Below, one piece after another: positions 1 through 8,798 of a stretch of 64,000 bases of DNA. Both the position numbers and the translations under genes were made by a program. The stretch is from Dyella mobilis (GTDB lineage: Bacteria; Pseudomonadota; Gammaproteobacteria; Xanthomonadales; Rhodanobacteraceae). The stretch spans positions 744,001-808,000 of the forward strand of contig NZ_JADIKF010000039.1 of assembly GCF_016904945.1 (NCBI RefSeq), written 5' to 3'. The number at the start of each line of letters is the position of its first letter. Position 1 is the stretch's first letter. The notes under the pieces were generated by a model. It saw only the letters and a program-made list of their open reading frames with translations, had not been told where the DNA came from and searched no databases.

Positions 1-47
1 CTCAGATGACGCGCCGCATTTTCGCATGCTCGTGTGCGCGGCCAACA

Positions 48-2168
48 TCAATTGCCGGTCGATGTTGCGAGATTGGTACCGCTCAGGCAGGCGAGCAGCG
101 TTTCCTGCGCCGAGTGCGGCGGAAGGTCGCCGGGTGTGGCGCGCGTGTACTGTCCTTGGCTGTCCAGCAACCAGGCTTGCGTGTTGTCGGACAGATAATT
201 GGCCAGCGTCTCTTCGTAGACGCGGCGGGCAAGCGTCGGCTCGAGAATGGGGAAGGCCACCTCGATGCGGCGCATCAGGTTGCGCTCCATCCAGTCCGCG
301 CTGGCGCAGTAGAGTTCCGGCTCGCCGCCGTTCTCGAACCAGTACACGCGGCTGTGTTCGAGAAAGCGCCCGACGATGGAGCGCACGCGGATGCGCTCGG
401 AAACGCCCGGCAGGCCGGGGCGCAAGGTGCAGGCGCCGCGGACGATCAGGTCGATTTCCACGCCGGCCTGGGCGGCCGCATACAGGGCTTCGATGACGTG
501 GGTCTCGTTCAGCGCATTGAGCTTGGCCACGATGCGCGCCGGACGACCGCTGCGCGCAAAAGCGGCCTCCCGCTCGATCTTTTCGATCACGCTCCTGTAG
601 AGCGTGAAGGGCGAATGCAGCAGACGCTTGAGACTGATCGAGGGCCCGAGTCCGGACAATTGCTGGAAGACCTTGTGCAGGTCTTCGCCGATCTCCGGGT
701 GGGCGGTCATCAGGCCGATATCGGTATACAGGCGGCTGTTGGCCTGGTGATAGTTGCCGGTTGAAAGATGCACGTAGCGCCGCAGATGGCCGTCTTCGCG
801 GCGCACGATCAGCATCATCTTGGCGTGCGTCTTGAAGCCGACCACGCCGTATACGACCTGCACGCCGGCTTCCTGCAGGCGTTCGGCCAGCCGGATGTTG
901 GCTTCTTCGTCGAAGCGCGCGCGCAGTTCGATCACCACGGTGACGTCCTTGCCGTTGCGCGCCGCTTCCACCAGCAAGTCGACCAGCGGCGTGTCCTTGC
1001 CTGCGCGGTAGAGCGTCTGCTTGATCGCCAGCACGTCCGGATCCTGTGCAGCTTCGCGCAGCAGGTCGATCACGGTGGTGAACGATTCATACGGATGGTG
1101 CAGCAGGATGTCGCGCTGGCTGAGCGTATCGAACATCTTCTTCTTGCCGTTGCCGAATACGGCCGGCATGGCGGGCGTGAAGCGCGGGAATTTCAGGTTG
1201 GGGCGATCGATTTCGTCGTAGATCAGGCCCAGGCGGATGATGTTGACCGGACCGTCGCAGCGATAGACGTCGGTGTCTTCCAGTTGGAAGTTGCTGATCA
1301 GCATGGAGACGATCGATGCCGGGCAGTCATTGCCGATTTCCAGCCGCACCGGACGTGCGTAACCGCGGCCGATCAACTCTTCGCTCAGGGCGCGTGCAAG
1401 GTTGTCGACTTCCTCCTCCACGATCAGCTCGCTATTGCGAGTGACGCGGAACTGGTAGGCGCCGGCCACCTTGAAGCCGGGGAACATCGCGTCGACGAAG
1501 GCCTGCAGCAGCTCCGCCAGGAATACGAAGTGATCGCCCTGGCCGCTGACTTCATCGGGAATCCGGATGATGCGCGGCAGCGAACGTGGTGCGCGCACCA
1601 GCGCCATGTGTCCTTCGTGGCCGAAGGCATCGCGGCCTTGCAACACCACTGCGATATTGAGCGTCTTGTTGAGGATGCGCGGGAAGGGATGGGCCGGATC
1701 GAGGCCGAGCGGCGACAGCACCGGCAGCACTTCGTTTTCGAAATAGCCTTGCAGCCAGCGCCGCTGGCGCGTGGTCCACTGCTTGCGCGTGAGGAAGTGG
1801 ATATTCTCGGCGACCAGCGCCGGGCCGAGCTCGTCTTGCCAGGTTGCGTATTGTGCGCTGACCAGGTCGAGCACGCGCTGGCGAATGTGTGTCAGCAGTT
1901 CGCCCGAAGCCATGCCGTCCGGCCCGGTGATGGCGGAGCCGATCTGGTGACGCTGCTTGAGCATCGCCACGCGCACCTCGAAGAACTCATCGAGGTTGCT
2001 GGCAACGATGCTGAGGTAACGCAGACGTTCCAACAGCGGCAAGCTCGAATCGCGGGCTTGCGCGAGGACGCGGAAGTTGAATTCGAGCGCGCCCAGTTCG
2101 CGGTTGAGGAACAGCTCGGGCTGGGGCGTTGCAGGAACGACGGGATGAATGGCTTGGCGGCGTGGCAT
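48..2168 (-). CDS. ppk1: polyphosphate kinase 1
   Basis: Polymerises the terminal phosphate of ATP into inorganic polyphosphate, reversibly, at the membrane face of the cytoplasm. The 706-residue product has the family length (E. coli about 690). It starts with the helical N domain (LFLNRELGALEFNFRVL) and carries FKTHAKMML around residue 445, containing the histidine that is autophosphorylated in the family, followed by YVHLSTGNYH. I chose the ATG at 2168; an in-frame GTG at 2186 has no better ribosome site. It lies downstream of phoB and phoR on the same strand but 176 bases away, behind a palindromic repeat, so its transcription may be separate. The 47 bases beyond its stop hold nothing I can identify. 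Confidence 0.96.
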   Translation of the reverse strand: MPRRQAIHPVVPATPQPELFLNRELGALEFNFRVLAQARDSSLPLLERLRYLSIVASNLDEFFEVRVAMLKQRHQIGSAITGPDGMASGELLTHIRQRVLDLVSAQYATWQDELGPALVAENIHFLTRKQWTTRQRRWLQGYFENEVLPVLSPLGLDPAHPFPRILNKTLNIAVVLQGRDAFGHEGHMALVRAPRSLPRIIRIPDEVSGQGDHFVFLAELLQAFVDAMFPGFKVAGAYQFRVTRNSELIVEEEVDNLARALSEELIGRGYARPVRLEIGNDCPASIVSMLISNFQLEDTDVYRCDGPVNIIRLGLIYDEIDRPNLKFPRFTPAMPAVFGNGKKKMFDTLSQRDILLHHPYESFTTVIDLLREAAQDPDVLAIKQTLYRAGKDTPLVDLLVEAARNGKDVTVVIELRARFDEEANIRLAERLQEAGVQVVYGVVGFKTHAKMMLIVRREDGHLRRYVHLSTGNYHQANSRLYTDIGLMTAHPEIGEDLHKVFQQLSGLGPSISLKRLLHSPFTLYRSVIEKIEREAAFARSGRPARIVAKLNALNETHVIEALYAAAQAGVEIDLIVRGACTLRPGLPGVSERIRVRSIVGRFLEHSRVYWFENGGEPELYCASADWMERNLMRRIEVAFPILEPTLARRVYEETLANYLSDNTQAWLLDSQGQYTRATPGDLPPHSAQETLLACLSGTNLATSTGN

Positions 2169-2288
2169 CCGCCCATTCTTACTCACGTGCGCCGCTGCGG
2201 CTATGAATTTGTAAGAATCCGTTCAACGTTCTGTAATCAGGGCGGCCGGGCCGCATTTCGTAGTTTTGCTGCGTAGATCGCCGCATTT

Positions 2289-2326
2289 GTTGGGTTACCC
2301 CCGGATCAAGTCCGGGGTAACCCAAC
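2289..2326. repeat. dispersed palindrome, CCCCGGA-core subtype
   Basis: Near-perfect inverted repeat: GTTGGGTTACCCCCGGA, a 5-base loop, then TCCGGGGTAACCCAAC. The arms match the GTTGGGTTA/TAACCCAAC arms of the repeats at 38356, 54307 and 61517. It lies between phoR and ppk1 and could act as a transcript-stabilising or REP-type element. Confidence 0.8.
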
Positions 2327-2344
2327 CTGCCGACGTACCGCTCG

Positions 2345-3649
2345 TCACTGGTTTTCCAGCGACCGGCTTTCGTGTATTTCCGGTGCCAGCAGCCGCTCGC
2401 GGCCGAAACAGCAGGTAAAGGTGGAGCCCTGGCCTGGCGTGCTGCGGATATCCAGGCGCGCTTGGTGCAGGCTCAGCACGTGCTTGACGATGGACAGCCC
2501 CAGTCCGGTGCCGCCGCTGTCGCGCGATCGGCTGGACGACACGCGGTAGAAGCGTTCGGTGAGGCGTGAGAGGTGATCGGCGGGAATGCCGTATCCGGTG
2601 TCGATCACCGAATAATTGGCGCCTTCGGCCGTACGCTCCCAGCGGATGGTGATGCGTCCGCCCGTGGGGGTGTAGCGCACGGCATTGCTGACCAGGTTGG
2701 ACAGCGCGCTGTGCAGGTCTTTGGGCGAGCCGAGCAAATCCAGTTCGGCGCTGGATTCGACCGTCACGCTGTGGCGTCCCTGGCTGAGCGCTTCGGCTTC
2801 TTTGCGCAAGGTGGCAAGCAGCGGCGCCATCGGCACGCGCTCTTCGCCGACGTGATCCTGTGTTTCCAGGCGCGACAGCGTGAGCAGGTCTTCGACGATC
2901 TGCCCCATGCGCTTGGATTGCGCGCGCATTTCGCTGAGTACCGGAGCCAGATGCGGCACGTCTTCAGGATCGAGCAATTCCAGGTAGCCGTGGATGACGG
3001 TAAGCGGCGTGCGCAACTCGTGCGAAACATTCGCCACGAAATCGCGGCGGATCTGCTCCAGGCGCGACATGTGGCTGATGTCGCGTGCCAGCAGCAGGCG
3101 CTGGCGCTGGCCGAAAGGCAGCAGCGTCACATTGATGTGGCGGCTGGGCTGGCCCGGGGCGCTGACATCGTTCAACGGTTCGGGCGAGGCTTCCTGCAGC
3201 CAGCCGGCCAGTTCCGAATTGTGCAGTTTGTCTTTCAGCAGCACGCCGCGGTCCTGCGGGCGGCGCAGGCCGAGCAGGCTTTCGGCGGCGTGGTTGAACC
3301 AGCGAACGTGCTGGTCCTGGTCGAGCAGAACGATGGCGTCCGGCAGGCTGCCGGCGGCGCGGCGCAGATCGTGCAGATTGGCGGCTAGGCGTCGGGAGCG
3401 CATCATGAATCGGTCATGCCGGGGTTGATCGGGGTCAACATAGGGGGAGGGGGAACGCGAGCTCATCATGGACTTAGCAATGTGACGCAACTGCGTCAGC
3501 AGCAAGACAATCTCTGCGACAGCGACCAGTGCCACACCGGTGGCCACGTGGCCACCGGCGAACCAGCCGGCCAGACCGCCTGCGACGAGGCAGATAGTCA
3601 GCAGAAGAGGAAGTTTCCAGGTGCTCTGGGTTGCGGGCATGGTGGGCAT
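2345..3649 (-). CDS. phoR: phosphate regulon sensor histidine kinase PhoR
   Basis: Membrane sensor kinase that phosphorylates PhoB under phosphate limitation. The 434-residue protein has two closely spaced N-terminal membrane segments (about residues 14-50), a PAS-like region (DAIVLLDQDQHVRWFNHAA, about 100-180), a HisKA domain with the phospho-acceptor motif FVANVSHELRTPL (about 205-217), and an HATPase domain with the N-box NLVSNAVRYTP and the G-box GTGLGLSIVKH. The start is taken at ATG 3649; ATG 3640 is also possible. It follows phoB by about 94 bases, a gap holding a degenerate heptamer tandem repeat (3712-3739). Confidence 0.96.
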   Translation of the reverse strand: MPTMPATQSTWKLPLLLTICLVAGGLAGWFAGGHVATGVALVAVAEIVLLLTQLRHIAKSMMSSRSPSPYVDPDQPRHDRFMMRSRRLAANLHDLRRAAGSLPDAIVLLDQDQHVRWFNHAAESLLGLRRPQDRGVLLKDKLHNSELAGWLQEASPEPLNDVSAPGQPSRHINVTLLPFGQRQRLLLARDISHMSRLEQIRRDFVANVSHELRTPLTVIHGYLELLDPEDVPHLAPVLSEMRAQSKRMGQIVEDLLTLSRLETQDHVGEERVPMAPLLATLRKEAEALSQGRHSVTVESSAELDLLGSPKDLHSALSNLVSNAVRYTPTGGRITIRWERTAEGANYSVIDTGYGIPADHLSRLTERFYRVSSSRSRDSGGTGLGLSIVKHVLSLHQARLDIRSTPGQGSTFTCCFGRERLLAPEIHESRSLENQ

Positions 3650-3711
3650 CAACAGGAATAGGGCGGCTTGAGCCGGAAGAGGTGAAAGCGCTTCGGGTTG
3701 CCGCTTTTTAC

Positions 3712-3739
3712 CATTCCCGACTCCCTATTCTCGATCCCC
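3712..3739. repeat. degenerate heptamer tandem repeat
   Basis: Four consecutive 7-base units, CATTCCC, GACTCCC, TATTCTC and GATCCCC, lie in the phoB-phoR gap. They have the same period and a related consensus to the four perfect GTTCCCC units before obg (39318-39345). Function unknown. Confidence 0.6.
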
Positions 3740-3743
3740 GGTA

Positions 3744-4433
3744 TCAAGGACTGGCTGAGAATCGGTAGCCCGCGCCGCGCACCGTCTGCACCATGTCCTC
3801 GAGCTTCCACGGCTCGAGCGTCTTGCGCAGGCGGCGGATGTGCACGTCGACGGTGCGTTCCTCCACGTACACGCTGCCGCCCCAGACGTGGTCGAGCAAC
3901 TGGGCGCGTGAATAGACGCGTTCCGGGTGGGTCATGAAGAAGTACAGCAAGCGGTATTCGGTGGGGCCGATCGGCACCGGCTCGTCGCCGGCGAACACGC
4001 GGTGCGCAGGGCCGTCGATGCGCAGGCGGCCCAGCTCGACCATGCCCGAACCGTCGTCGCCCTGGCTGCGGCGCAGCACGGCCTTGATGCGGGCGATCAG
4101 CTCGCGGGTGGAGAAGGGCTTGACTACGTAGTCGTCCACGCCGGCTTCCAGGCCGTTCACACGGTCCATTTCTTCGCCGCGCGCGGTGAGCATGATGATC
4201 GGCACTTCGCGGCTCAGCTCCTCCTTGCGCAGGCGGCGGGCCAGATCCAGGCCGCTGGTGCCCGGGAGCATCCAGTCGAGCAGGATCAGGTCAGGCACCT
4301 GTTCGGCGATGGACATCTGGGCGGTGCGTGCATCGGCGGCCTGCGCGGTATCCATTCCGGCCTTGCGCAGGGCGAAGGCGACCATGTCGCGGATGGAGGC
4401 TTCGTCTTCAACAATGAGGATGCGTTTGTGCAC
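3744..4433 (-). CDS. phoB: phosphate regulon response regulator PhoB
   Basis: OmpR-family transcription factor that binds Pho boxes when phosphorylated by PhoR. The 229-residue product has a receiver domain starting [15 protein letters not shown], the phosphorylated aspartate in [10 protein letters not shown] (about residue 53), the conserved lysine in [10 protein letters not shown], and a C-terminal winged helix ([32 protein letters not shown]). Initiation appears to be a GTG at 4433 because no suitable ATG lies nearby. It is the first gene of the phoB-phoR unit. A weak Pho-box-like sequence lies about 50-70 bases upstream, consistent with autoregulation. Confidence 0.97.
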   Translation of the reverse strand: MHKRILIVEDEASIRDMVAFALRKAGMDTAQAADARTAQMSIAEQVPDLILLDWMLPGTSGLDLARRLRKEELSREVPIIMLTARGEEMDRVNGLEAGVDDYVVKPFSTRELIARIKAVLRRSQGDDGSGMVELGRLRIDGPAHRVFAGDEPVPIGPTEYRLLYFFMTHPERVYSRAQLLDHVWGGSVYVEERTVDVHIRRLRKTLEPWKLEDMVQTVRGAGYRFSASP

Positions 4434-4481
4434 GCTAAGTCCGATTAGGGTGGCCTATGACGCAAATATTGCAGCGGCGAA

Positions 4482-4501
4482 ATGTTACGCGGCAATGACA
4501 G
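4482..4501 (-). promoter_or_regulatory. possible Pho box upstream of phoB
   Basis: Read on the minus strand, CTGTCAT is followed 11 bases later by a degraded second repeat (GTAACAT). Pho boxes are direct repeats of CTGTCA(T) at 11-base spacing, and phoB is autoregulated in many proteobacteria. Only the first half-site is convincing. Confidence 0.35.
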
Positions 4502-4541
4502 TGTGTGAAAAAGCCGTCCCAATCTGAAAAATTAACTCACA

Positions 4542-6245
4542 TCAGGGCCTGCCATTGCCCAGGCCGAAGCAGAGTTTGCCACTACAGACGCCGTTCGAGT
4601 CCAGTTGCTGCTGGCCCTGGTTGTTGCCATCCGGGTTGTCGTCGGTGGCCACCCGGCGCTTGCGCAGCTCCATCACCAGGGGGGTGAGTTCGGCGATGTG
4701 GGCCTGGATGCGGGCCCGGGCGTAGTAATCCAGGTCGCCGCGCTTGAGCAGCGTCTTGAGCTGCTCCATGGCGTCGAACGGCCGGCCCGACAGGTAGCTC
4801 GCCTGGGCGTAGGCCTCGCCGGCCCGAACGCTGTCCCCGGCTTTTTCACTGGCCTTGGCGTAGGCGGTGAACAGGTCGGGCTCGTCGGTATCCTCAAGCA
4901 TCGGGCGCAGCATGTCGGCGGCCTGGGATGCCTGGGCTTTTGAGCCCCCTACGGTCAGCGCATGGGCATAGGCCACGCCGATCGCCTTGTTGCGCGGCGA
5001 CTGCGTATTGAGGGTGCTGTAAAGGGCGAGCGCGGCGGCGCGCTCCCCGGCCTGGTAGCGCGCGTCGGCCATGGCCAGGCGCAGGACCAGGTTGTCGGGA
5101 TATTTTTCCAGCAGCGGCTGCAATTGCGAAACCGCCTTGGCCCCTTGCCCGCAGCGGGTCAGGGCAAGGGCGTAGCCGTAGAGGTTTTCGGGTGTCTTGT
5201 TGCTGCCGTCCTGGCGGGAGAGCAGCGCGCCGTAGTAGGCGCTCGCGCGGAACGGATCATCGGACAATACCCGTACGCGCTCGCGCATCAGCAGGTAGTT
5301 GTTCGGGCCCGGGGCGGCGCTGTCGGACGCGAGCAGGGTGGTGGGGTCCTTCACGTAGGCGATCGGGGCGGTCTGCTGCGACCAGCTCTTTTTGTCGAGC
5401 AGGCTGCCGCTGGGTTGCGACTTCTGTTCGGCGATCAAGGCACCGGCACGGGATTTGGCATCGGCGATGCGCTGGGCCGTCACCGGGTGGTCCTGCAGCA
5501 GCGACGGTACGTTGATGCCGCCGGAGTCGGCGCTTTGCACGTCTTCCATGCGCTGGAAGAAATTTGCCATCGCGTTCGGATCGAAGCCGGCCTTGGACAA
5601 GGTCATGATGCCGGTGCGGTCGGCTTCGGCCTCGTCCTTGCGGGTGAAGTTGATTTCCTTCTGCATGATCGCGCCCTGGCCGCCCAGCAACGCGGCCGCG
5701 GCGGCCTGCCCACCGGCGGCGCCGCCGGCGGCGATCGCGCCCAGCGCCACCAGCGCCATCAGCGGGGTGTCCTTCTTGGCCGATTCGTAGGCGCGCTGCA
5801 GATGGTTTTGCGTGATGTGGCCGATTTCGTGCGCCATCACGGCTGCAAGCTCGTCTTCGTTGCGGGTGATGACGAGCAGGCCGGAATTGATGCCGATGTA
5901 GCCGCCCGGCGCCGAGAACGCGTTGATCACCGGATCCTTGGCGATGAAGAAGGCGAAGTGATCCTTCGGCTTGGCCGAATTGGCCACCAGGCGGAAGCCG
6001 AGGTTGTTGATGTAGTCGTCCAACAGCGGGTCGTCCACGACCATGTCGAGCGCGCGCATCTGCTGCAGCATCATGGCGCCGTAGTCCTGCGCCTCCTGCG
6101 GCGAAATCAGCGCGTTGGCCGAGCTGCCCAGGTCGGGCAGGCGGATATCGTCGGGCTTGTCCTGGGCGCTGGCGGCGAACGTGAGCGCGGCCAGCACCAG
6201 GGCAGTCAGCAGGTGTTTACGAAGGTGTCGTGGTGCCATGGTCAT
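4542..6245 (-). CDS. bepA: BepA-like M48 metalloprotease with TPR region
   Basis: Periplasmic zinc metallopeptidase and chaperone of the BepA/YfgC type, which in E. coli assists outer-membrane protein and LPS-transport assembly. The 567-residue product begins with a signal peptide ending near ALTFAASA-QDK (about residue 27). The zinc motif HEIGH is at residues 139-143, and the third-ligand glutamate is in the KDEAEADRTG segment (about 205). The C-terminal half (from about 320) is rich in helical, TPR-like repeats. ATG codons at 6245 and 6239 are both usable starts. It is divergent from grxC. The protein ends with an unusual tail containing two cysteines (CSGKLC). Confidence 0.9.
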   Translation of the reverse strand: MTMAPRHLRKHLLTALVLAALTFAASAQDKPDDIRLPDLGSSANALISPQEAQDYGAMMLQQMRALDMVVDDPLLDDYINNLGFRLVANSAKPKDHFAFFIAKDPVINAFSAPGGYIGINSGLLVITRNEDELAAVMAHEIGHITQNHLQRAYESAKKDTPLMALVALGAIAAGGAAGGQAAAAALLGGQGAIMQKEINFTRKDEAEADRTGIMTLSKAGFDPNAMANFFQRMEDVQSADSGGINVPSLLQDHPVTAQRIADAKSRAGALIAEQKSQPSGSLLDKKSWSQQTAPIAYVKDPTTLLASDSAAPGPNNYLLMRERVRVLSDDPFRASAYYGALLSRQDGSNKTPENLYGYALALTRCGQGAKAVSQLQPLLEKYPDNLVLRLAMADARYQAGERAAALALYSTLNTQSPRNKAIGVAYAHALTVGGSKAQASQAADMLRPMLEDTDEPDLFTAYAKASEKAGDSVRAGEAYAQASYLSGRPFDAMEQLKTLLKRGDLDYYARARIQAHIAELTPLVMELRKRRVATDDNPDGNNQGQQQLDSNGVCSGKLCFGLGNGRP

Positions 6246-6361
6246 AGATCAATCACAATAGCAGCTGAGACCTTTCCAGAAGGTTGCAGTTCAGCATCAA
6301 ACGGCTTGTTTTTAAAGGCCGTAATCGCCATTTAAGGCGCAAGTAATTTCGGAGTTTCGCA

Positions 6362-6625
6362 ATGCCCAAGATCGAAGTCTATTCCAGCGCGGTATGCCCA
6401 TACTGCGTGGCCGCCAAGAACCTGCTGAAGGCCAAGGGCCTGAACTGGGAGGAGGTACGCGTGGACACCGACCCGGCGCAGCGCGAAACCATGCTTCAGC
6501 GCAGCGGCGGCCGCCGTACGGTGCCGCAGATATTCATCAACGACCAGCACGTGGGCGGTTACGACGACCTGGTCGCCGCGGACCGCAGCGGCAAGCTGGC
6601 GCAGTTGCTGGGAGAGGCCGCATGA
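6362..6625 (+). CDS. grxC: glutaredoxin 3
   Basis: Small glutathione-dependent disulfide reductase. The 87-residue protein has the active site CPYC near residues 14-17, the substrate-binding TVPQIF with its cis-proline (about 57-62), and the terminal HVGGYDDL glutathione-binding motif. Its stop overlaps the start of the next gene as ATGA, so the two are translationally coupled. Confidence 0.96.
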   Translation: MPKIEVYSSAVCPYCVAAKNLLKAKGLNWEEVRVDTDPAQRETMLQRSGGRRTVPQIFINDQHVGGYDDLVAADRSGKLAQLLGEAA

Positions 6626-7008
6626 GCGCTGAAAAGGACCGCGTGGCCGAATTCACCGCCTTCCGCCAGCGCATGAACGAACGCATCCTGGGCGAAGACA
6701 ACCAGGTGGTACGCCGCTTCTTTGCGCTCGACACGCAGACCTACAAGGCCGGCGCACTGGACGTGAAGACCAAGGAGATGCTCGGCCTGGTCGCATCCAT
6801 GGTGCTGCGCTGCGACGACTGCATCAGCTACCACGTGGCGCAGTGCAAGGAGGCGGGTGTCAGCCGCGAAGAGTTCTTTGAAGTGTTCAGCGTCGGGCTG
6901 GTGGTGGGCGGCTCGATCGTGATCCCGCATCTGCGCCGCGCGGTGGATTTTCTCGACAAGCTGGAGTCGGGTGATGCGGCTGGTGCTGCATGTGGTGACC
7001 ACGCATGA
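6622..7008 (+). CDS. carboxymuconolactone decarboxylase (CMD) family protein
   Basis: A 128-residue all-helical protein of the CMD/AhpD fold. The pattern RCDDCISYHVAQC gives a CxxC followed by histidine, the arrangement used for thiol peroxidase chemistry in AhpD relatives. The start codon overlaps the grxC stop (ATGA), so it is made together with glutaredoxin, which fits a redox role. The exact substrate cannot be read from the sequence. It is distinct from the second CMD protein at 8296-8760. Confidence 0.85.
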   Translation: MSAEKDRVAEFTAFRQRMNERILGEDNQVVRRFFALDTQTYKAGALDVKTKEMLGLVASMVLRCDDCISYHVAQCKEAGVSREEFFEVFSVGLVVGGSIVIPHLRRAVDFLDKLESGDAAGAACGDHA

Positions 7009-7017
7009 GCTTTGCTC

Positions 7018-7038
7018 CCTCTCCCCTCGGGGGAGAGG
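7018..7038. repeat. GC-rich hairpin, CCTCTCCCC family
   Basis: CCTCTCCCC, loop TCG, GGGGAGAGG: a perfect 9-base stem just after the CMD gene and ahead of the dehydrogenase. It resembles the hairpins at 28356, 47890 and 48011. No T-run follows, so it is more likely a dispersed repeat than a classic terminator. Confidence 0.6.
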
Positions 7039-7218
7039 AGGCGAAGGCGAAGGGCGCATCGTTCGAATAAAAGCGATGCTGCATGCGAGTATTTGCAACG
7101 CTTCCGCGGCTCTCCGGGCTGTTCGCCGACAGGCGTATCAGCGATAATTGAGCGGATTTCCACCAGGCGCCGCCTCCCCGCGCGCCGGTTTTCCTGCTTC
7201 ATTCCAAGGAGTTCCCCC

Positions 7219-8232
7219 ATGAGCAAGACCATTGCGGTGATCCCGGGCGACGGTATCGGCCCGGAGATCATGAGCGCCACGCTGCGCGTGCTCGATGCGC
7301 TGGAATGCGGCCTGAGCTACGACACCGTCGAAGCCGGCATGATCGCGCTGGAAAAGCACGGCGATCTGCTGCCCAAGCCCACGCTCGATGCCATCGCCCA
7401 GCACAAAGTGGCGCTGAAGGGCCCGTTGACCACGCCGGTCGGCGGCGGCTTTACCTCGATCAACGTGACCCTGCGCCGTCACTTCGACCTCTACGCAAAC
7501 GTGCGTCCGGCGATCAGCTTCCCGGGCACCAAGGCGCGCTACGAGAACATCGACATCATCACGGTGCGCGAGAACACCGAAGGCGCGTATCTGGCCGAAG
7601 GCCAGACGCTGTCCGAAGACGGCGAAGTCGCGACCTCGATGATCCGCAATACCCGCAAGGGCAGTGCGCGCATCGTGCGCTACGCGTTCGAGATGGCGGT
7701 GAAGAAGGGCCGCAAGAAGGTCACGGCCGTGCACAAGGCCAACATCATCAAGACCGCTTCGGGCCTGTTCCTCAACGTCGCGCGCGAAATCGCCAAGGAA
7801 TACCCGCAGATCGAGTTCAACGAAATGATCGTGGACAACGCCTGCATGCAGTTGGTGATGCGCCCGGAACAGTTTGACGTGATCGTCACCACCAATCTGT
7901 TCGGCGACATTCTGTCCGACCTGTGCGCCGGACTGGTCGGCGGCCTGGGCCTGGCCCCGGGTGACAACATCGGCGAGCAGGCAGCGATCTTCGAAGCCGT
8001 GCACGGCTCGGCGCCGGATATTGCCGGCAAGGGCATTGCCAATCCGTGTGCGCTGCTGCTGGCGGCGGCGGACATGCTCGATCACCTGGGCATGGTGGAG
8101 AAGGGCACCAAGCTGCGCCAGGCGATCCGCGACACCATGACGAACGACCGTGATCACGTCACGCCGGACCTGGGCGGCAAGGGTTCCACGCAAAGCTTCG
8201 GCGAGGCGATCGCCAAGCGCCTGAAGGCCTGA
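7219..8232 (+). CDS. NAD-type isocitrate dehydrogenase (isocitrate/isopropylmalate dehydrogenase family)
   Basis: Beta-decarboxylating dehydrogenase of the IDH/LeuB superfamily, 337 residues. It begins IAVIPGDGIGPEIM; the substrate loop is SINVTLRRHFDLYANVRP (about 82-99), whose S-x-N and arginines are typical of isocitrate rather than isopropylmalate enzymes; ENTEGAYLAEGQ, the lysine-bearing AVHKANIIKTASG and the metal aspartates in LFGDILSDL follow. The length and sequence fit the short NAD-dependent IDH group, though homoisocitrate dehydrogenase is a close alternative. The ATG at 7219 is preceded by AAGGAG at 7206-7211, which rules against upstream extension. An intrinsic terminator follows at 8247-8275. 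Confidence 0.88.
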   Translation: MSKTIAVIPGDGIGPEIMSATLRVLDALECGLSYDTVEAGMIALEKHGDLLPKPTLDAIAQHKVALKGPLTTPVGGGFTSINVTLRRHFDLYANVRPAISFPGTKARYENIDIITVRENTEGAYLAEGQTLSEDGEVATSMIRNTRKGSARIVRYAFEMAVKKGRKKVTAVHKANIIKTASGLFLNVAREIAKEYPQIEFNEMIVDNACMQLVMRPEQFDVIVTTNLFGDILSDLCAGLVGGLGLAPGDNIGEQAAIFEAVHGSAPDIAGKGIANPCALLLAAADMLDHLGMVEKGTKLRQAIRDTMTNDRDHVTPDLGGKGSTQSFGEAIAKRLKA

Positions 8233-8246
8233 GTTTTCCCGGTTCA

Positions 8247-8275
8247 GAAAAAGCCGCCCTTGGGCGGCTTTTTTT
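8247..8275 (+). terminator. intrinsic terminator after isocitrate dehydrogenase
   Basis: An A-run, GCCGCCC stem, TT loop, GGGCGGC stem and seven Ts. It is also symmetrical enough to terminate minus-strand transcription from the CMD gene that converges from 8296. Confidence 0.92.
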
Positions 8276-8295
8276 GTGTCTGGTGAAGCAGCGGC

Positions 8296-8760
8296 TCAGG
8301 CAACCTTGCGTTCTGCCGGCTTGAAACTTCCCGGTTCGGTCTTCGACGGCACGGCAATGCGGTTCCAGCCGTTGATCATGATCACCAGCAGGTTGAGGTC
8401 CATCAATTCGCGTTCGCTGAATTGTGTGCTTGCCTGTTCGTATACCTCGTCCGGCACGCCACGTACGGGATCGAGCCGGGTGACGGCTTCGCACCAGGCC
8501 AGTGCCGCGCGTTCGCGTTCGCTGTAGAACGGCGATTCGCGCCACGCCTGCAACAGGTACAGGCGTTGCTCGGTTTCGCCGTCGGCGCGGGCTTCCTTGC
8601 TGTGCATGTCCATGCAGTAGGCGCAGCCGTTGAGTTGCGATGCGCGCAGCATGACCAGGTGAACCAGATTTTTCTCCAGTCCGCTGCGGTCGATGTGGGT
8701 CTTCATCGCAAACAGCGGTTTCAGGGCTTCGGGATAGTTGTAATAAGAGAAACGCGACAT
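8296..8760 (-). CDS. CMD/AhpD-like protein, predicted ECF41 target
   Basis: A 154-residue carboxymuconolactone decarboxylase family protein. LNGCAYCMDMHSKEAR supplies the CxxC plus histidine of AhpD-type peroxidatic sites, and the tail (NLLVIMINGWNRIAVPSKTEPGSF) is typical of the group annotated as alkylhydroperoxidase-like. The ATG at 8760 is preferred because it begins the conserved MSRFSYYNYPEALKPL. It lies just downstream of an ECF41 sigma factor gene, and a TGTCACG-N16-CGTC promoter ends about 49 bases before its start. CMD proteins are one of the three COE types (CMD, oxidoreductase, epimerase) that accompany ECF41 sigma factors, so a sigma-target pair is the likely reading. Confidence 0.9.
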   Translation of the reverse strand: MSRFSYYNYPEALKPLFAMKTHIDRSGLEKNLVHLVMLRASQLNGCAYCMDMHSKEARADGETEQRLYLLQAWRESPFYSERERAALAWCEAVTRLDPVRGVPDEVYEQASTQFSERELMDLNLLVIMINGWNRIAVPSKTEPGSFKPAERKVA

Positions 8761-8798
8761 GGGGAAGTCCTCGTATCGAGCGGTCGTTATTGGCCGTT

